64,000 nt of DNA. Source: Patulibacter brassicae. Its GTDB lineage: Bacteria; Actinomycetota; Thermoleophilia; Solirubrobacterales; Solirubrobacteraceae. Below the pieces are notes generated by a model. It saw nothing but the letters and a program-made list of their open reading frames with translations, searched no databases and was not told the origin of the DNA. Shown here in pieces: positions 1-8,067 of the stretch (its first letter is position 1; each line of letters starts with the position of its first letter). Location: NCBI RefSeq assembly GCF_033949425.1, contig NZ_JAXAVX010000004.1, positions 62,001 to 126,000 of the forward strand, given 5' to 3'. Made by a program: the position numbers and the translations under genes.

Positions 1-1
1 C

Positions 2-517
2 TGGACCGCGACCGACTGGAACAACTGGCGCCGCCGCCGATGGCGGACCGGGTGGCTCGCCGCCGCGGCCCGCGTCGCCCGCGAGACCGGGGCCGAACCC
101 GACGCCCCGCTCGAACCGCAACGGCCGCCCGGTCCCGGGCGTCAGCGACGGTGGCTCCCGCCCGGTCCGCGCACCGACGACGGCCGCGACGCCGCGACCC
201 GCGCCGGCATCGACCCGCAACGCGTCCCACGCCCCTACGACCTGCGGCACAGCTTCGCGTCGCTGCTGCTCGCCGAAGGCCGCACCCTGCACGCCGTCGC
301 CGCCCAGCTCGGCCACGGCGTCCAGATGACCGCCAACAAGTACGGGCACGTCATCGCCGAATACGAAGACCGGCCCGCCATCGTCGCCGACGACGAGATC
401 ACCGCCGCACGAGCCCGCGCCGTTGCACGCGCCGCCACGAGATCGCCACAAGCCCCCGACAACCCCACGAAGGAGACGAACGATGGACACCACAAATCAC
501 CAGTGCCAGACGGCTGA
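2..517 (+). CDS. Tyrosine recombinase (phage/ICE-type integrase), C-terminal part only
   Basis: This frame is open from the left edge of the window to a TGA and has no plausible start, so the gene begins upstream. It holds the C-terminal catalytic part of a tyrosine site-specific recombinase: a WTATDWNNWRRRRW stretch typical of actinobacterial integrases near the start, PYDLRHSF with the second catalytic Arg (codon 245-247), LGH (His at 314-316) and NKYGH with the candidate nucleophile Tyr (341-343). About 70 residues separate the first two motifs, more than the roughly 20 usual in this group, so an insertion or some decay is possible. The gene stops 9 bp before the 3' end of tRNA-Val, as expected for the integrase of an element inserted into that tRNA. 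Whether it is active cannot be judged from this fragment. Confidence 0.72.
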   Translation, partial: WTATDWNNWRRRRWRTGWLAAAARVARETGAEPDAPLEPQRPPGPGRQRRWLPPGPRTDDGRDAATRAGIDPQRVPRPYDLRHSFASLLLAEGRTLHAVAAQLGHGVQMTANKYGHVIAEYEDRPAIVADDEITAARARAVARAATRSPQAPDNPTKETNDGHHKSPVPDG

Positions 518-545
518 TCCGAGTAGTGGGCGCGGCCCGGCTCGA
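518..545. other. Probable attachment-site region at the tRNA-Val 3' end
   Basis: The integrase ends immediately before the 3' end of a tRNA gene. In many integrative elements the crossover lies in the tRNA T-arm/acceptor 3' half, so the junction of element and chromosome should fall here. The matching direct repeat would lie outside the window to the left, so the core cannot be defined from this sequence. Confidence 0.35.
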
Positions 546-600
546 ACGGGCGACCTTCCGGGTGTAAACCGGATGCTCTGGCCAACTGAGCTACGCGCCC
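527..600 (-). tRNA. tRNA-Val (anticodon UAC)
   Basis: A complete 74-nt cloverleaf reads on the minus strand. The seven-base acceptor strand GGGCGCG pairs perfectly with CGCGCCC, followed by a D-arm GCTC..GAGC. The anticodon stem TCCGG/CCGGA closes the loop TTTACAC, giving anticodon TAC, and the T-arm is GCCCG-TTCGAGC-CGGGC. The discriminator is A and CCA is not encoded. Its 3' end faces the integrase gene. Confidence 0.95.
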
Positions 601-676
601 GGGGCGACGAGGGTACCGCCCGCGCGGGCACGTCGTCCGCCGTGGGACGGCGGTTGGTGTCCCGCCGGGGATGGGC

Positions 677-682
677 TAGCCT
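677..682 (+). promoter_or_regulatory. -10 box TAGCCT
   Basis: This TAnnnT hexamer lies 13 nt before the ATG of the following small gene, which has no good ribosome binding site. Confidence 0.4.
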
Positions 683-695
683 CGGTCCGAGACCC

Positions 696-1034
696 ATGTC
701 CGACCTGTCGAAGATCGCGAAGAACCTCCAGGCGTTCCAGATGGCGATCAACGCCCACGATCGGGAGAACCCGACGCACGACGCGTACGGGATCGGCCTG
801 TCGGCGTTCGACATGGACCGCCTCGGCCTCGACGAGGGGGAGACGATCCTCCCGGGCATCACGATCCACTGCGACGGCGGGACGTCGGGCAACTTCCGCG
901 TCCTCTGCAACGGCGAGCACGACGAGGAGCTCGAGGAGGCCGAGGAGGAGGTCGTCGACGCCGTCGCCGTCCGCGCCGGCACCGCCGATCGCGGCGTCGG
1001 GTCCCGCGAGGTCCCGCCGCCGGACGAGTGGTAG
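696..1034 (+). CDS. Small acidic hypothetical protein
   Basis: This 112-residue protein matches no family I recognise. The N-terminal 85 residues look like a compact soluble domain with a charged helix (SKIAKNLQAFQMAINAHD) followed by mixed beta sequence that includes CDGG and LCNGEHDEE. The last 30 residues are Glu/Asp- and then Pro-rich and probably disordered. There is no signal peptide or membrane segment. The ATG was chosen because the upstream reading frame crosses the tRNA gene, and because a TAGCCT -10-like box lies just upstream. A 31-bp tandem repeat begins 16 bp after the stop. Third-codon-position GC is as high as in neighbouring genes, so it looks like a resident gene and not part of the element to its left. 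Confidence 0.7.
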   Translation: MSDLSKIAKNLQAFQMAINAHDRENPTHDAYGIGLSAFDMDRLGLDEGETILPGITIHCDGGTSGNFRVLCNGEHDEELEEAEEEVVDAVAVRAGTADRGVGSREVPPPDEW

Positions 1035-1050
1035 CCCGCTGACGCGGGCC

Positions 1051-1203
1051 CGCCCGGCGCCTGCTCGGGCCCAGGCTGGCCCGCCCGGCGCCTGCTCGGG
1101 CCCAGGCTCGCCCGCCTGGCGCCTGCTTGGGCCCAGGCTCGCCCGCCTGGCGCCTGCTTGGGCCCAGGCTCGCCCGCCTGGCGCCTGCTCGGGCGCCGGC
1201 TCG
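1051..1203. repeat. 31-bp tandem repeat, about five copies
   Basis: Five copies of a 31-bp unit start at 1051, 1082, 1113, 1144 and 1175. The core is GCGCCTGCTCGGGCCCAGGC with C/T changes between copies. Each unit contains GCCTG..CAGGC, so every copy can form a hairpin. The period is not a multiple of three and the array is intergenic, just after the small gene at 696-1034. Confidence 0.9.
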
Positions 1204-1914
1204 TCCGTCCGGGCGCCGCGGTCGCGGGTCGCTCGCCGGGTCGTCTCCGGTCGACGCGCACCACCCGGGGCCGGATTCCGGATCGCCGACGCGGGGGTTC
1301 GTCGAGCGGCGTCTCGCCCGCGAGTGGCGGCGCATCAGCGGGAGGTGGGGTGCCGGTCGTCCGCGTGCGCGGGCGAGCGCACGGCGTCCCAGGCCATCGC
1401 GATCGACGTGCGAGACGTCGATCTCGCCGGCGGCCGAGGATCGAGACCGACGTTCTGCACGCATGAGGCGCGGAACGCCGTTCTCGGGCGAGAACGCGCG
1501 GCGAGCCCGACGAACCGCACGAGGCGATCCGGTGGCCGCCCCGCCGGCGTCACGGTCGGGTCCGCCCGACGACGCGACCGGCGGCGCCCGTCGGGAGGCC
1601 GGGTGGTTCCGCCCACCGGCGCGGGGTCCGCGGCAGGGCGACGACGAGGTCCCCGTCCGCCGGCCCGCCCTTCGTGCGCGGTCCGCGGTCGACGACCTCC
1701 CCGCAGAGCTCGTGGCCGTCGCCCGCGTGCGGGAGCGGGACGTCCCGGGTGGCCTGGTCCCCCGGCGTCGGTGCCCTCGGCCGCCCGTCTCGGGACACCG
1801 AGGCCCCGTCGCGGTCCCGCCCCACCGTGGACGGACATCGGCGTGCCTCGCCCGGCCGTCCCCGGACCCGCTCAGCGCGGCGCCGCGCGCCGCGCGCGGC
1901 GCCCGAGGCGGGAA
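1204..1914. other. Long intergenic stretch without a convincing gene
   Basis: About 700 bp of high-GC sequence separate the 31-bp repeat from the end of the next minus-strand gene. Open frames run through it in several directions, but none has family-like sequence with a supported start. Part of a minus frame (1550-1740) vaguely resembles a zinc-dehydrogenase segment, too weakly to call. Confidence 0.5.
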
Positions 1915-3699
1915 TCAGCTGTCGGCAGGGGCGTCGGTCGCGGCCGACGCGTCGTCCGAGTCGGTGGTGGCCGACGCGGCGTCGCCGGTCGCCGGCGCGT
2001 CCTCGGCGGGCGCCGACGGCGCGTCCTCGCCGGGGGCGGACGTCGCGTCGGGCTGCGCGTCCTCGGCGGCGGCGGACGTCGCGTCGGGCTGCGCGTCCTC
2101 GGCGGGCGCCGACGGCGCGTCGGGCTGGGCGTCCTCGGCGGGGGCGGACGGCGCGTCGAGCTGGGGGGCCTCGGTGCGCGCGGACGGCGCGTCCGGCTGC
2201 GCGTCCTCCGCAGGCGCGGAGGCGGCGTCGCCCTGGTCGGCCTCGACCGGGGCGGAGGTCGCCTCCGCCGGCGCCGCAGCGGTGGGGTCCTCGGCCGCGG
2301 GCGCGTCCTGCGCCGGCGCGGCGGTCTCGGGCTCGGTCGGCTCCGGGGCCTCGGTCTCGCCGTTGGCCTGGGCGAGCGCCGCGCGGAGCTTCGCGCCGAG
2401 CTCGCCCCCGATGCCGGACTCGCCGACGGAGTAGACGCCGCCGGGGATGCCCGGCTCGCGGCGCCGGCCGCGGCGATCGCCGCCGAAGCCGCCGTCGCGC
2501 CCGTCGCGGCCGCCCGGGCCGCCGCGGCGCTCCTGCTGCTTGCGCGGCGGCTGCGTCGCGTACTGGACGTCCTGCGGACGGGCGAGGGAGAGCAGGGCCC
2601 AGGCGGCCTTCTGCTCCTCGCCGCCGCTGCTCGTCGTATCGACGCGGCGGGCGCGCTCGGCGAAGACCTGCTGCGCGGGACGCTCGCCCTGCAGGGCCGT
2701 CGAGACGCGCGGGATGCCGAGCTGGGAGACGGCGGTGCGGACCTGCTCGCGCTGATCGGTGATGCCCGACACGGCCCGCCGCGCGACCGGCAGGATGTCC
2801 CGCGCGCGGACGGCGGCGAGGATGATCCAGGCGGCCTGGTCGTCGGTCTCCGGCTCGGCGCGGTACGCGCGGCGGCCGAACTCGCGGCCGGACGACCCCT
2901 CGCCGGCGAGGATGTCGGCGACGTCGAAGCGGCCGGCGTTCTCGACGGCCCACTCGATCGCGACGGGGTCGGGATCCATCGCGCGCAGCAGGTCGAGCCG
3001 CTGGCGCAGGAAGACCTCGTCCCACTGGAAGCGCCGCGGGCCCTGTCCACCGCCGGGACCGCCGCCACGGCGACGGCGCGAGCGGCGCCGCTTCTTCGGC
3101 TGGCCGTCGCCCTGGCCCTCGCCGCCGGCCTGCGCGCCGTCGGCCGGAGCGTCGCCCTGCGGCTGGTCGGCGCCCTCGCCGGCACCGTCGCCCTGCGGGG
3201 CGTCGCCGCCGGCGGAGCCCGTCCCGGAGGCCGTCTGGTCGTCGGCGGCCGAGGCGGCGTCGGCGGGCTGATCGCCGCCGCGGCCGTCCGCTGCCGCGTC
3301 GCCGGCGTCGGTCGGCGCGCCGCTCGCGGCGGCATCGGTCTCGCCCGACGGGGCGGCTTCCGCGGCCGGGGTGGTGCTCGCGCCGGGCTCGGTCGGCGCG
3401 GGCTCCGCGGCCGGGGCGGCGTCGCCCGACGGAGCGCCCTCGGGGACCGGGGCGGAGACGGGGTCCTGACCGCCGGCCTCCGACGGCGCGCCCGTGGCGG
3501 CCGGGGTCGCGGCGGCCGCGCCGGCGTCCGGCGCCGGAGCGTCGGCGCTCTCGGCGACCGGGGCCGCACCGGCCTCCGTCGGGGTGGGCTCGGCGCTGGC
3601 CGGTGGGTCGGCGGGGACGGCGTCGGCGCCGCCGCCCGTGACCGGAGCCTCGGGCTCCGGGGTCGACCCCTCCGGATGGATGTCTGCGGGCGCGTCCAC
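1915..3699 (-). CDS. Pro/Ala/Glu-rich low-complexity protein with a basic patch and 12-residue C-terminal repeats
   Basis: This 594-residue protein has four parts. Residues 1-200 are Ala/Pro/Asp/Glu-rich and disordered-looking. A very basic patch KKRRRSRRRRGGG sits near residue 205 and resembles RNA- or DNA-binding tails. Residues 225-420 are a more complex, probably helical core (QWDEVFLRQRLDLLRAMDPD and following), ending in an RGG-like segment. The last 170 residues contain tandem repeats of the type APAEDAQPDAPS. There is no signal peptide or transmembrane helix. The GTG start is supported by a TAGCGT box 9 nt upstream, and no Shine-Dalgarno site is visible. The helical core probably carries the function; I cannot assign one. 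The gene is divergent from the glycosyltransferase on the plus strand. Confidence 0.75.
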   Translation of the reverse strand: MDAPADIHPEGSTPEPEAPVTGGGADAVPADPPASAEPTPTEAGAAPVAESADAPAPDAGAAAATPAATGAPSEAGGQDPVSAPVPEGAPSGDAAPAAEPAPTEPGASTTPAAEAAPSGETDAAASGAPTDAGDAAADGRGGDQPADAASAADDQTASGTGSAGGDAPQGDGAGEGADQPQGDAPADGAQAGGEGQGDGQPKKRRRSRRRRGGGPGGGQGPRRFQWDEVFLRQRLDLLRAMDPDPVAIEWAVENAGRFDVADILAGEGSSGREFGRRAYRAEPETDDQAAWIILAAVRARDILPVARRAVSGITDQREQVRTAVSQLGIPRVSTALQGERPAQQVFAERARRVDTTSSGGEEQKAAWALLSLARPQDVQYATQPPRKQQERRGGPGGRDGRDGGFGGDRRGRRREPGIPGGVYSVGESGIGGELGAKLRAALAQANGETEAPEPTEPETAAPAQDAPAAEDPTAAAPAEATSAPVEADQGDAASAPAEDAQPDAPSARTEAPQLDAPSAPAEDAQPDAPSAPAEDAQPDATSAAAEDAQPDATSAPGEDAPSAPAEDAPATGDAASATTDSDDASAATDAPADS

Positions 3700-3708
3700 G
3701 GGAGCCCA

Positions 3709-3714
3709 ACGCTA
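3709..3714 (-). promoter_or_regulatory. -10 box TAGCGT
   Basis: Lies 9 nt before the GTG of the Pro/Ala-rich protein gene, in the short divergent promoter region shared with the glycosyltransferase. Confidence 0.45.
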
Positions 3715-3793
3715 CCGGTCCGGCGCGTCGTCGTGCGCGCCTGCCGCCCGCGATCGGGCCCCGGCCCCGCCCGCTCCGGCGCGTCGCGGCGGG

Positions 3794-3799
3794 TAGGGT
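3794..3799 (+). promoter_or_regulatory. -10 box TAGGGT
   Basis: Lies 8 nt before the GTG of the glycosyltransferase, consistent with a leaderless or near-leaderless mRNA. Confidence 0.45.
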
Positions 3800-3807
3800 C
3801 GGAGCCC

Positions 3808-4725
3808 GTGCAGATCGGCGTCGTCGTCGCGGTTCGCGGCTTCAGTCCCTACCTCGTGCAGACGCTCGACGCGGTGCTCGGGCAGACGCTGCCCGCGACC
3901 GACGTCGTGCTCGTGGACGACGGCTCGCGCCTGCCGGTCGTCCTGCGACCGGAGCACGCCGCCCGGGTGCGCGTGCTGCGCCTCGACCGGCCGACCGGCC
4001 CGGGCGCCGCGCGCAACGCCGGGATCGCCGCGCTGCGCGACGAGGTCGACCACGTCGCGTTCTGCGATCACGACGACGTGTGGGGGCCCGGCCACCTCGC
4101 TGCGCACGCCCGCGCGGGGGCGCGGCACCCGAGCGCCGCGATCCTCAGCGGCGACACCGAGATCATCGGCGCCGACGACCGGCCGACCGGCGAGGCGTGG
4201 CGGTCGCTGCACCACGGGCTGCACCGCTCCGACCTCGTGCTGCCGCTGATCTACGAGCTGCACCCGCTCTGCACCTCGGCGACCGTCGTGCGGCGGGCGG
4301 AGCTCGAGGCCGTCGGCGGCTTCGACGAGTCGCTCCCGCAGGCGGAGGACCTCGACCTCTGGCTGCGGCTGCTGGAGTCGGGCAGCGACCTCGTGAGCGT
4401 CCTCGGCGCGACGGTCCGCTACCGCCGCCACGCGGCGGGGCTCACCCACGACGTCGGGACGCTGGCGGAGGCGCTGCACCGGGTGCACGTCGCCCACGCC
4501 GACCACGTCCCGGACCGCGTCGTGCGTCGCGCGGGCGCCGGGCACCTGCGCGCGCTCGCGACCGCGCTCGCCCGCGCGGGCGACTACGGCGGCGCGCTGG
4601 AGGCGATGGAGCGGGCCGCCGACCAGCTGCCGCCGACACCGGTCGAGCGGGTGAAGACCGTGCTCCTGCGCCTCCCCGCGCTGCGCGGCTGCATCGGCCG
4701 CCGCGCGCCGTACCCCGGTCGCTGA
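3808..4725 (+). CDS. Family 2 glycosyltransferase
   Basis: A 305-residue GT-A fold glycosyltransferase of family GT2, expected to transfer a sugar from a nucleotide-sugar donor at the cytoplasmic side. The N-terminus VQIGVVVAVRGFSPYLVQTL leads into VVLVDDGS (donor binding). The DxD-type metal motif appears as FCDHDDVW near residue 92, and the catalytic-base region GGFDESLPQAEDLDLWLRL near 170-190. A C-terminal helical tail of about 80 residues follows, with no membrane helix. The GTG start fits the beginning of the fold and has TAGGGT 8 nt upstream; the open frame continues far upstream, but only as the antisense shadow of the previous gene. The acceptor is unknown and no cell-envelope genes adjoin. 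Confidence 0.88.
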   Translation: MQIGVVVAVRGFSPYLVQTLDAVLGQTLPATDVVLVDDGSRLPVVLRPEHAARVRVLRLDRPTGPGAARNAGIAALRDEVDHVAFCDHDDVWGPGHLAAHARAGARHPSAAILSGDTEIIGADDRPTGEAWRSLHHGLHRSDLVLPLIYELHPLCTSATVVRRAELEAVGGFDESLPQAEDLDLWLRLLESGSDLVSVLGATVRYRRHAAGLTHDVGTLAEALHRVHVAHADHVPDRVVRRAGAGHLRALATALARAGDYGGALEAMERAADQLPPTPVERVKTVLLRLPALRGCIGRRAPYPGR

Positions 4726-4777
4726 GCGCCCCGGCCCGCGAGGTCGTCCGGCCGGGCCACACGCCCGCGGCGATTCG

Positions 4778-4785
4778 TGCATACT
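4778..4785 (+). promoter_or_regulatory. Promoter -10 region for tRNA-Asp
   Basis: The AT-richer string TGCATACT lies about 12 nt before the tRNA-Asp gene and resembles an extended -10 element. Confidence 0.4.
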
Positions 4786-4797
4786 TCTCGTTCCCCA

Positions 4798-4871
<74 letters not shown>

Positions 4872-4886
4872 CTCCAAGGGACTTCT

Positions 4887-4913
4887 CGAAACCCCGCCAC
4901 GAGCGGGGTTTCG
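4887..4913 (+). terminator. Terminator of tRNA-Asp, copy 1
   Basis: CGAAACCCCGC and GCGGGGTTTCG form a perfect 11-bp stem around the loop CACGA, with TTT in the right arm, directly after the tRNA. Confidence 0.8.
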
Positions 4914-4992
4914 TCGTTCCCGGGCCGCCCGCGACCTCCTTCGACTCGGCCCGCCCGCCCGAGCCCCGTCGCTCCCGCTCCAAGGGACTTCT

Positions 4993-5019
4993 CGAAACCC
5001 CGCCACGAGCGGGGTTTCG
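4993..5019 (+). terminator. Terminator hairpin, copy 2
   Basis: Identical 11-bp stem and CACGA loop to copy 1, inside the second repeat unit. Confidence 0.7.
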
Positions 5020-5099
5020 TCGTTCCCGGGATCACCCGCGACCTCCTTCGACCCGGCCCGCCCGCCCGAGCCCCGTCGCTCCCGCTCCAAGGGACTTCT

Positions 5100-5126
5100 C
5101 GAAACCCCGCCACGAGCGGGGTTTCG
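5100..5126 (+). terminator. Terminator hairpin, copy 3
   Basis: Identical stem and loop to copies 1 and 2, inside the third repeat unit. Confidence 0.7.
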
Positions 5127-5250
5127 TCGTTCCCGGGCCACCCGCGACCTCCTTCGACCCGGCCCGCCCGCCCGAGCCCCGTCGGCCCGCGTCGTCGCCG
5201 CGCGGGGTCTCCGCGACCCGGAGTCGAGCGGCTGTGCGAGGGTCCACGGC

Positions 5251-6726
5251 GTGTCCCCCGCACGTCCGGTCCCCCGCCGGCGGCTGCTCGTCGCCGCCAC
5301 CCTCGTGATCCTCCTCGTCCTCGCGGCATGGCTCGTCTTCGGGCGCGACACCGACCGGCTCGAGGCCTTGCGCGACCTTCCGGCCGTCGAGCGGGTCGCC
5401 GAGGACGGGAGCGCGGTCGACGTCGTGCTGCGGCCCGGTGCCCGCGAGCGGGACGTCGTGGCGGCGCTCGACGCCCTGCCCGACGACGTCCGCGGCGGGG
5501 CGCTGCGCCTCGGCCGCGCGACCCTGCGCTTCGACGGTCGCGGTACGACCGTCGAGGAGGTGGCGCCGGCGCTCGTCGCCGCCGCGCGGCTGCGCGGCCG
5601 CGCCCAGGCGATCGAGCTGCGGGGCGGCTCCGGGCGCACCCGGGTGGAGGCCTCGGTGGCCCGCCGGTCCCGCGCCGCCGCGGTCGCCCGCGAGCTGCTC
5701 GACCGGCTCGCGCCCGCCGGCGCGCCCGCGCTGGGCAGCGTCGACGTGCTCGAGGTCGCCCTCCAGGGCACCCTGCAGGGCGATGAGGCCGTCGTCATCG
5801 GCGACGTCGGGACCCAGCGCCCCGGTCCCGTCCGCGCGGCGCTCGCCGCGGCGAGCAGCGCGACGCTGGCCCGGCGCGAGCCGGTCGTGCGCGCGTACGC
5901 CGCCGGCGTCGAGCTGCGCGTCGGCGCCTCCGGGATCGCCGATGTCGGGCGCGCCTGGCGCGGGGTCGCCTCCGCCGTCCCGCGCGATCGCCGGTCGATC
6001 ATGCTCTACGTGGAGCTGCCCGACCGCGGCGACGGCACCGGCCTCGGGGATCGGTCCGGGAAGCGGTTCCCGGCGCTCAGCGGGACGATCGGTGCCGACC
6101 CGGACCGCGCCCTGGCGGCGCTGCGGGCGCTCGGCCCCGACGCCGAGCGGCCGTTCGCGCAGCCCGACCTCGGGTACGTCTCCGGGCGCCTGCCGGACGC
6201 CGCCGAGGCGCGGCGCGCGATCGCGGCGCTCGACCGGCTCGGGGCGCGGCGCCTCGACATCGCCTGGCCGGCGCCCGACGACGCGCCGGGGACGTCGTCG
6301 GACGACCGGCAGGACGTCGAGCTCGACGACGACCCCGCGACGGTCGCGGCGCTCGTGGCGGGGGTCGCCCGCGCCCAGGCGGCCGGGATCCCGAGCATCC
6401 GCTGGCAGAGCCAGACCGCCACGGGGTTCCCGCGGCTGACCCTCGCGCGTCGACGCGGCGTCGCGGCGACGACGAAGCTGGCGGACCGACCCGCGCAGCT
6501 GCGCCGGACCGCGCGCGCGATCCGCGCGATCGGCTGGCCGGGGACGGCGACCTTCGAGGTTCTCCTCGGCCCCGGGTCGTGCTCGAACACGCCGAACGCC
6601 CAGGCGGTCGTCCGGATCACGAGCACGAGCGACGGGCGCGCGCGGAAGGCCGAGCAGGGCGCCGCGTGCACCGACGACGCCGTCATCCGGGCCGCTCGCC
6701 GCGCCTGGAACGCCACCGCCCGCTGA
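5251..6726 (+). CDS. Membrane-anchored protein of unknown function
   Basis: A 491-residue protein with a single N-terminal transmembrane segment (about residues 11-31, LLVAATLVILLVLAAWLVF) after a short basic start, giving an N-in topology with roughly 460 residues outside the membrane. The remainder is Arg/Ala/Asp-rich alpha/beta sequence without a motif I recognise. Three segments of similar pattern (near residues 60-130, 150-230 and 285-345) suggest internally related domains. Two Cys near the C-terminus (PGSCSNTP and GAACTDD) could form a disulfide, which fits an extracytoplasmic location. The GTG start places the membrane anchor directly at the N-terminus. The gene stands alone after the tRNA-Asp repeat array and converges on the acyl-CoA dehydrogenase gene. 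Confidence 0.7.
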   Translation: MSPARPVPRRRLLVAATLVILLVLAAWLVFGRDTDRLEALRDLPAVERVAEDGSAVDVVLRPGARERDVVAALDALPDDVRGGALRLGRATLRFDGRGTTVEEVAPALVAAARLRGRAQAIELRGGSGRTRVEASVARRSRAAAVARELLDRLAPAGAPALGSVDVLEVALQGTLQGDEAVVIGDVGTQRPGPVRAALAAASSATLARREPVVRAYAAGVELRVGASGIADVGRAWRGVASAVPRDRRSIMLYVELPDRGDGTGLGDRSGKRFPALSGTIGADPDRALAALRALGPDAERPFAQPDLGYVSGRLPDAAEARRAIAALDRLGARRLDIAWPAPDDAPGTSSDDRQDVELDDDPATVAALVAGVARAQAAGIPSIRWQSQTATGFPRLTLARRRGVAATTKLADRPAQLRRTARAIRAIGWPGTATFEVLLGPGSCSNTPNAQAVVRITSTSDGRARKAEQGAACTDDAVIRAARRAWNATAR

Positions 6727-6797
6727 CGACCGTCGCCCCGAGGCGCACCACCATTCGCTGGCGCGCGCCGCCGGTCGCGGCGCCGCCGGGAACCGGG

Positions 6798-7967
6798 TCA
6801 GGCGAGCCGCAGCGAGCGACCGAGGATCTCCCGCATGATCTCGTTCGCGCCGCCGTAGATCCGGCTGACGCGGGCGTCGGCGTACGCGCGGGCGATCGGG
6901 TACTCGCTCATGTACCCGTAGCCGCCGAAGAGCTGCAGGCAGCGGTCGGTCACCCGACCCTGCAGCTCGGTGCACCAGAGCTTCGCCGCGGCCGCCGCCT
7001 CGACGCTCAGCTCGCCGCGCTCCAGCTCGTCCATGCAGCGCTCGAGGAACGCCTGGCCCACGGCGAGCTCCGTCGCGCAGTCGGCGAGCACGAAGCGCGT
7101 GTTCTGCAGGGCGCCGATCGGGGCGCCGAACGCCTCCCGCTCGCGGACGTAGTCGATCGTCCACGCGATCGCGGCGCGCGCGTTCGCGACGCCGGCGACG
7201 GCGATCGACAGGCGCTCCTGCGGGAGGTTCGCGGTGAGCTGGGCGAAGCCCCGCCCCTCCTCGCCGAGCAGGTTCTCGACCGGCACGCGCGCATCCTGGA
7301 AGAAGAGCTCGGCGGTGTCCTGGCTGTGCAGGCCGATCTTCTCGAGCTTGCGCCCGCGCGAGAACCCCGGCGTGCCCTCCTCGATCATCACGAGGCTCAG
7401 CCCGCGGTGGCGCTCGGACGGGTCGGTCTTCACCGCCGTGATCACGAGGTCGGCGTGGATGCCGTTCGTGATGAACGTCTTCGCGCCGTTGACGACGTAG
7501 TGGTCGCCGTCGCGGATCGCGCTCGTGGCGATGCCGGCCAGGTCGGAGCCGGTGCCCGGCTCGGTCATGGCGACCGCGAGCACGATGTCGCCGCTGACGA
7601 CGCCCGGCAGCCAGCGCTCGCGCTGCGCCTCGTCGCAGTACTCCAGGAGGTACGGCAGGCAGACGTCGTTGTGCAGCGTGAAGCCGACGCTCACGCCGCT
7701 GGCGCCGATCCGCAGCGCCTCCTCGGCGATGATCGCGTTGAAGCGGAAGTCGTCGACGCCCGCGCCGCCGTATTCCTCGGGGACCTGGAGGCCGAGGAAC
7801 CCGCCCTCGCCCGCCAGCCGGTAGAGCTCGCGCGGGACGATCCCCTCCCGCTCCCACTCCTCGACGTGCGGCTGCACGTGCCGCGCGAGGAACGTCCGGA
7901 AGCTCTCCCGGAACGCCTCGTGCACCTCGCCGTAGCTCGGCGTCCCGACCATCGCCAGCGCGCTCAT
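6798..7967 (-). CDS. Acyl-CoA dehydrogenase
   Basis: A 389-residue, full-length FAD-dependent acyl-CoA dehydrogenase that introduces the alpha,beta double bond into an acyl-CoA and passes electrons to electron-transfer flavoprotein. Visible family features are TEPGTGSDLAGIAT (FAD/substrate loop near residue 140), FITNGIHADL, the C-terminal helix GGYGYMSEYPIAR and RIYGGANEIM. The position holding the catalytic Glu in medium-chain enzymes carries Gly (IYGGANEIM), as in isovaleryl- and long-chain acyl-CoA dehydrogenases, whose base lies elsewhere. The ATG has TATCGT 6 nt upstream and no ribosome binding site. It lies downstream of the acyl-CoA ligase on the same strand, 100 bp away; together they suggest activation and first oxidation of a fatty or branched acid. 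Chain-length preference is unknown. Confidence 0.92.
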   Translation of the reverse strand: MSALAMVGTPSYGEVHEAFRESFRTFLARHVQPHVEEWEREGIVPRELYRLAGEGGFLGLQVPEEYGGAGVDDFRFNAIIAEEALRIGASGVSVGFTLHNDVCLPYLLEYCDEAQRERWLPGVVSGDIVLAVAMTEPGTGSDLAGIATSAIRDGDHYVVNGAKTFITNGIHADLVITAVKTDPSERHRGLSLVMIEEGTPGFSRGRKLEKIGLHSQDTAELFFQDARVPVENLLGEEGRGFAQLTANLPQERLSIAVAGVANARAAIAWTIDYVREREAFGAPIGALQNTRFVLADCATELAVGQAFLERCMDELERGELSVEAAAAAKLWCTELQGRVTDRCLQLFGGYGYMSEYPIARAYADARVSRIYGGANEIMREILGRSLRLA

Positions 7968-7973
7968 GGCGCG

Positions 7974-7979
7974 ACGATA
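7974..7979 (-). promoter_or_regulatory. -10 box TATCGT
   Basis: Lies 6 nt before the ATG of the acyl-CoA dehydrogenase, so this gene may have its own leaderless transcript. Confidence 0.45.
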
Positions 7980-8067
7980 CCCCAGCGATCTCCGTGGTAC
8001 TGGGACGGGGTGTCGTCACCCCCGGTCGGGGGTCGGCCGGCCGGTCGACCCGACCCTGCGGCGCGGC

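Noticed and set aside
40..567. Other open frames covering the integrase region
   Set aside because: They are Arg/Pro-rich shadows; only frame 2-517 carries the recombinase motifs.
1550..1740. Minus-frame stretch with GHELCGEVVDRGP and DGDLVVALP resembling part of a zinc dehydrogenase
   Set aside because: Too short, with no Rossmann domain, start or flanking homology; chance similarity in high-GC sequence is as likely as a decayed gene.
1324..3807. Long plus-strand open frame before the glycosyltransferase start
   Set aside because: It is the antisense shadow of the Pro/Ala-rich protein gene; the glycosyltransferase fold begins at 3808 with a -10 box directly before it.
4887..5126. The three identical hairpins as an assembly error only
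   Set aside because: Copies differ at several positions in their tails and have unequal lengths (106 and 107 bp), which a simple assembly duplication would not produce.
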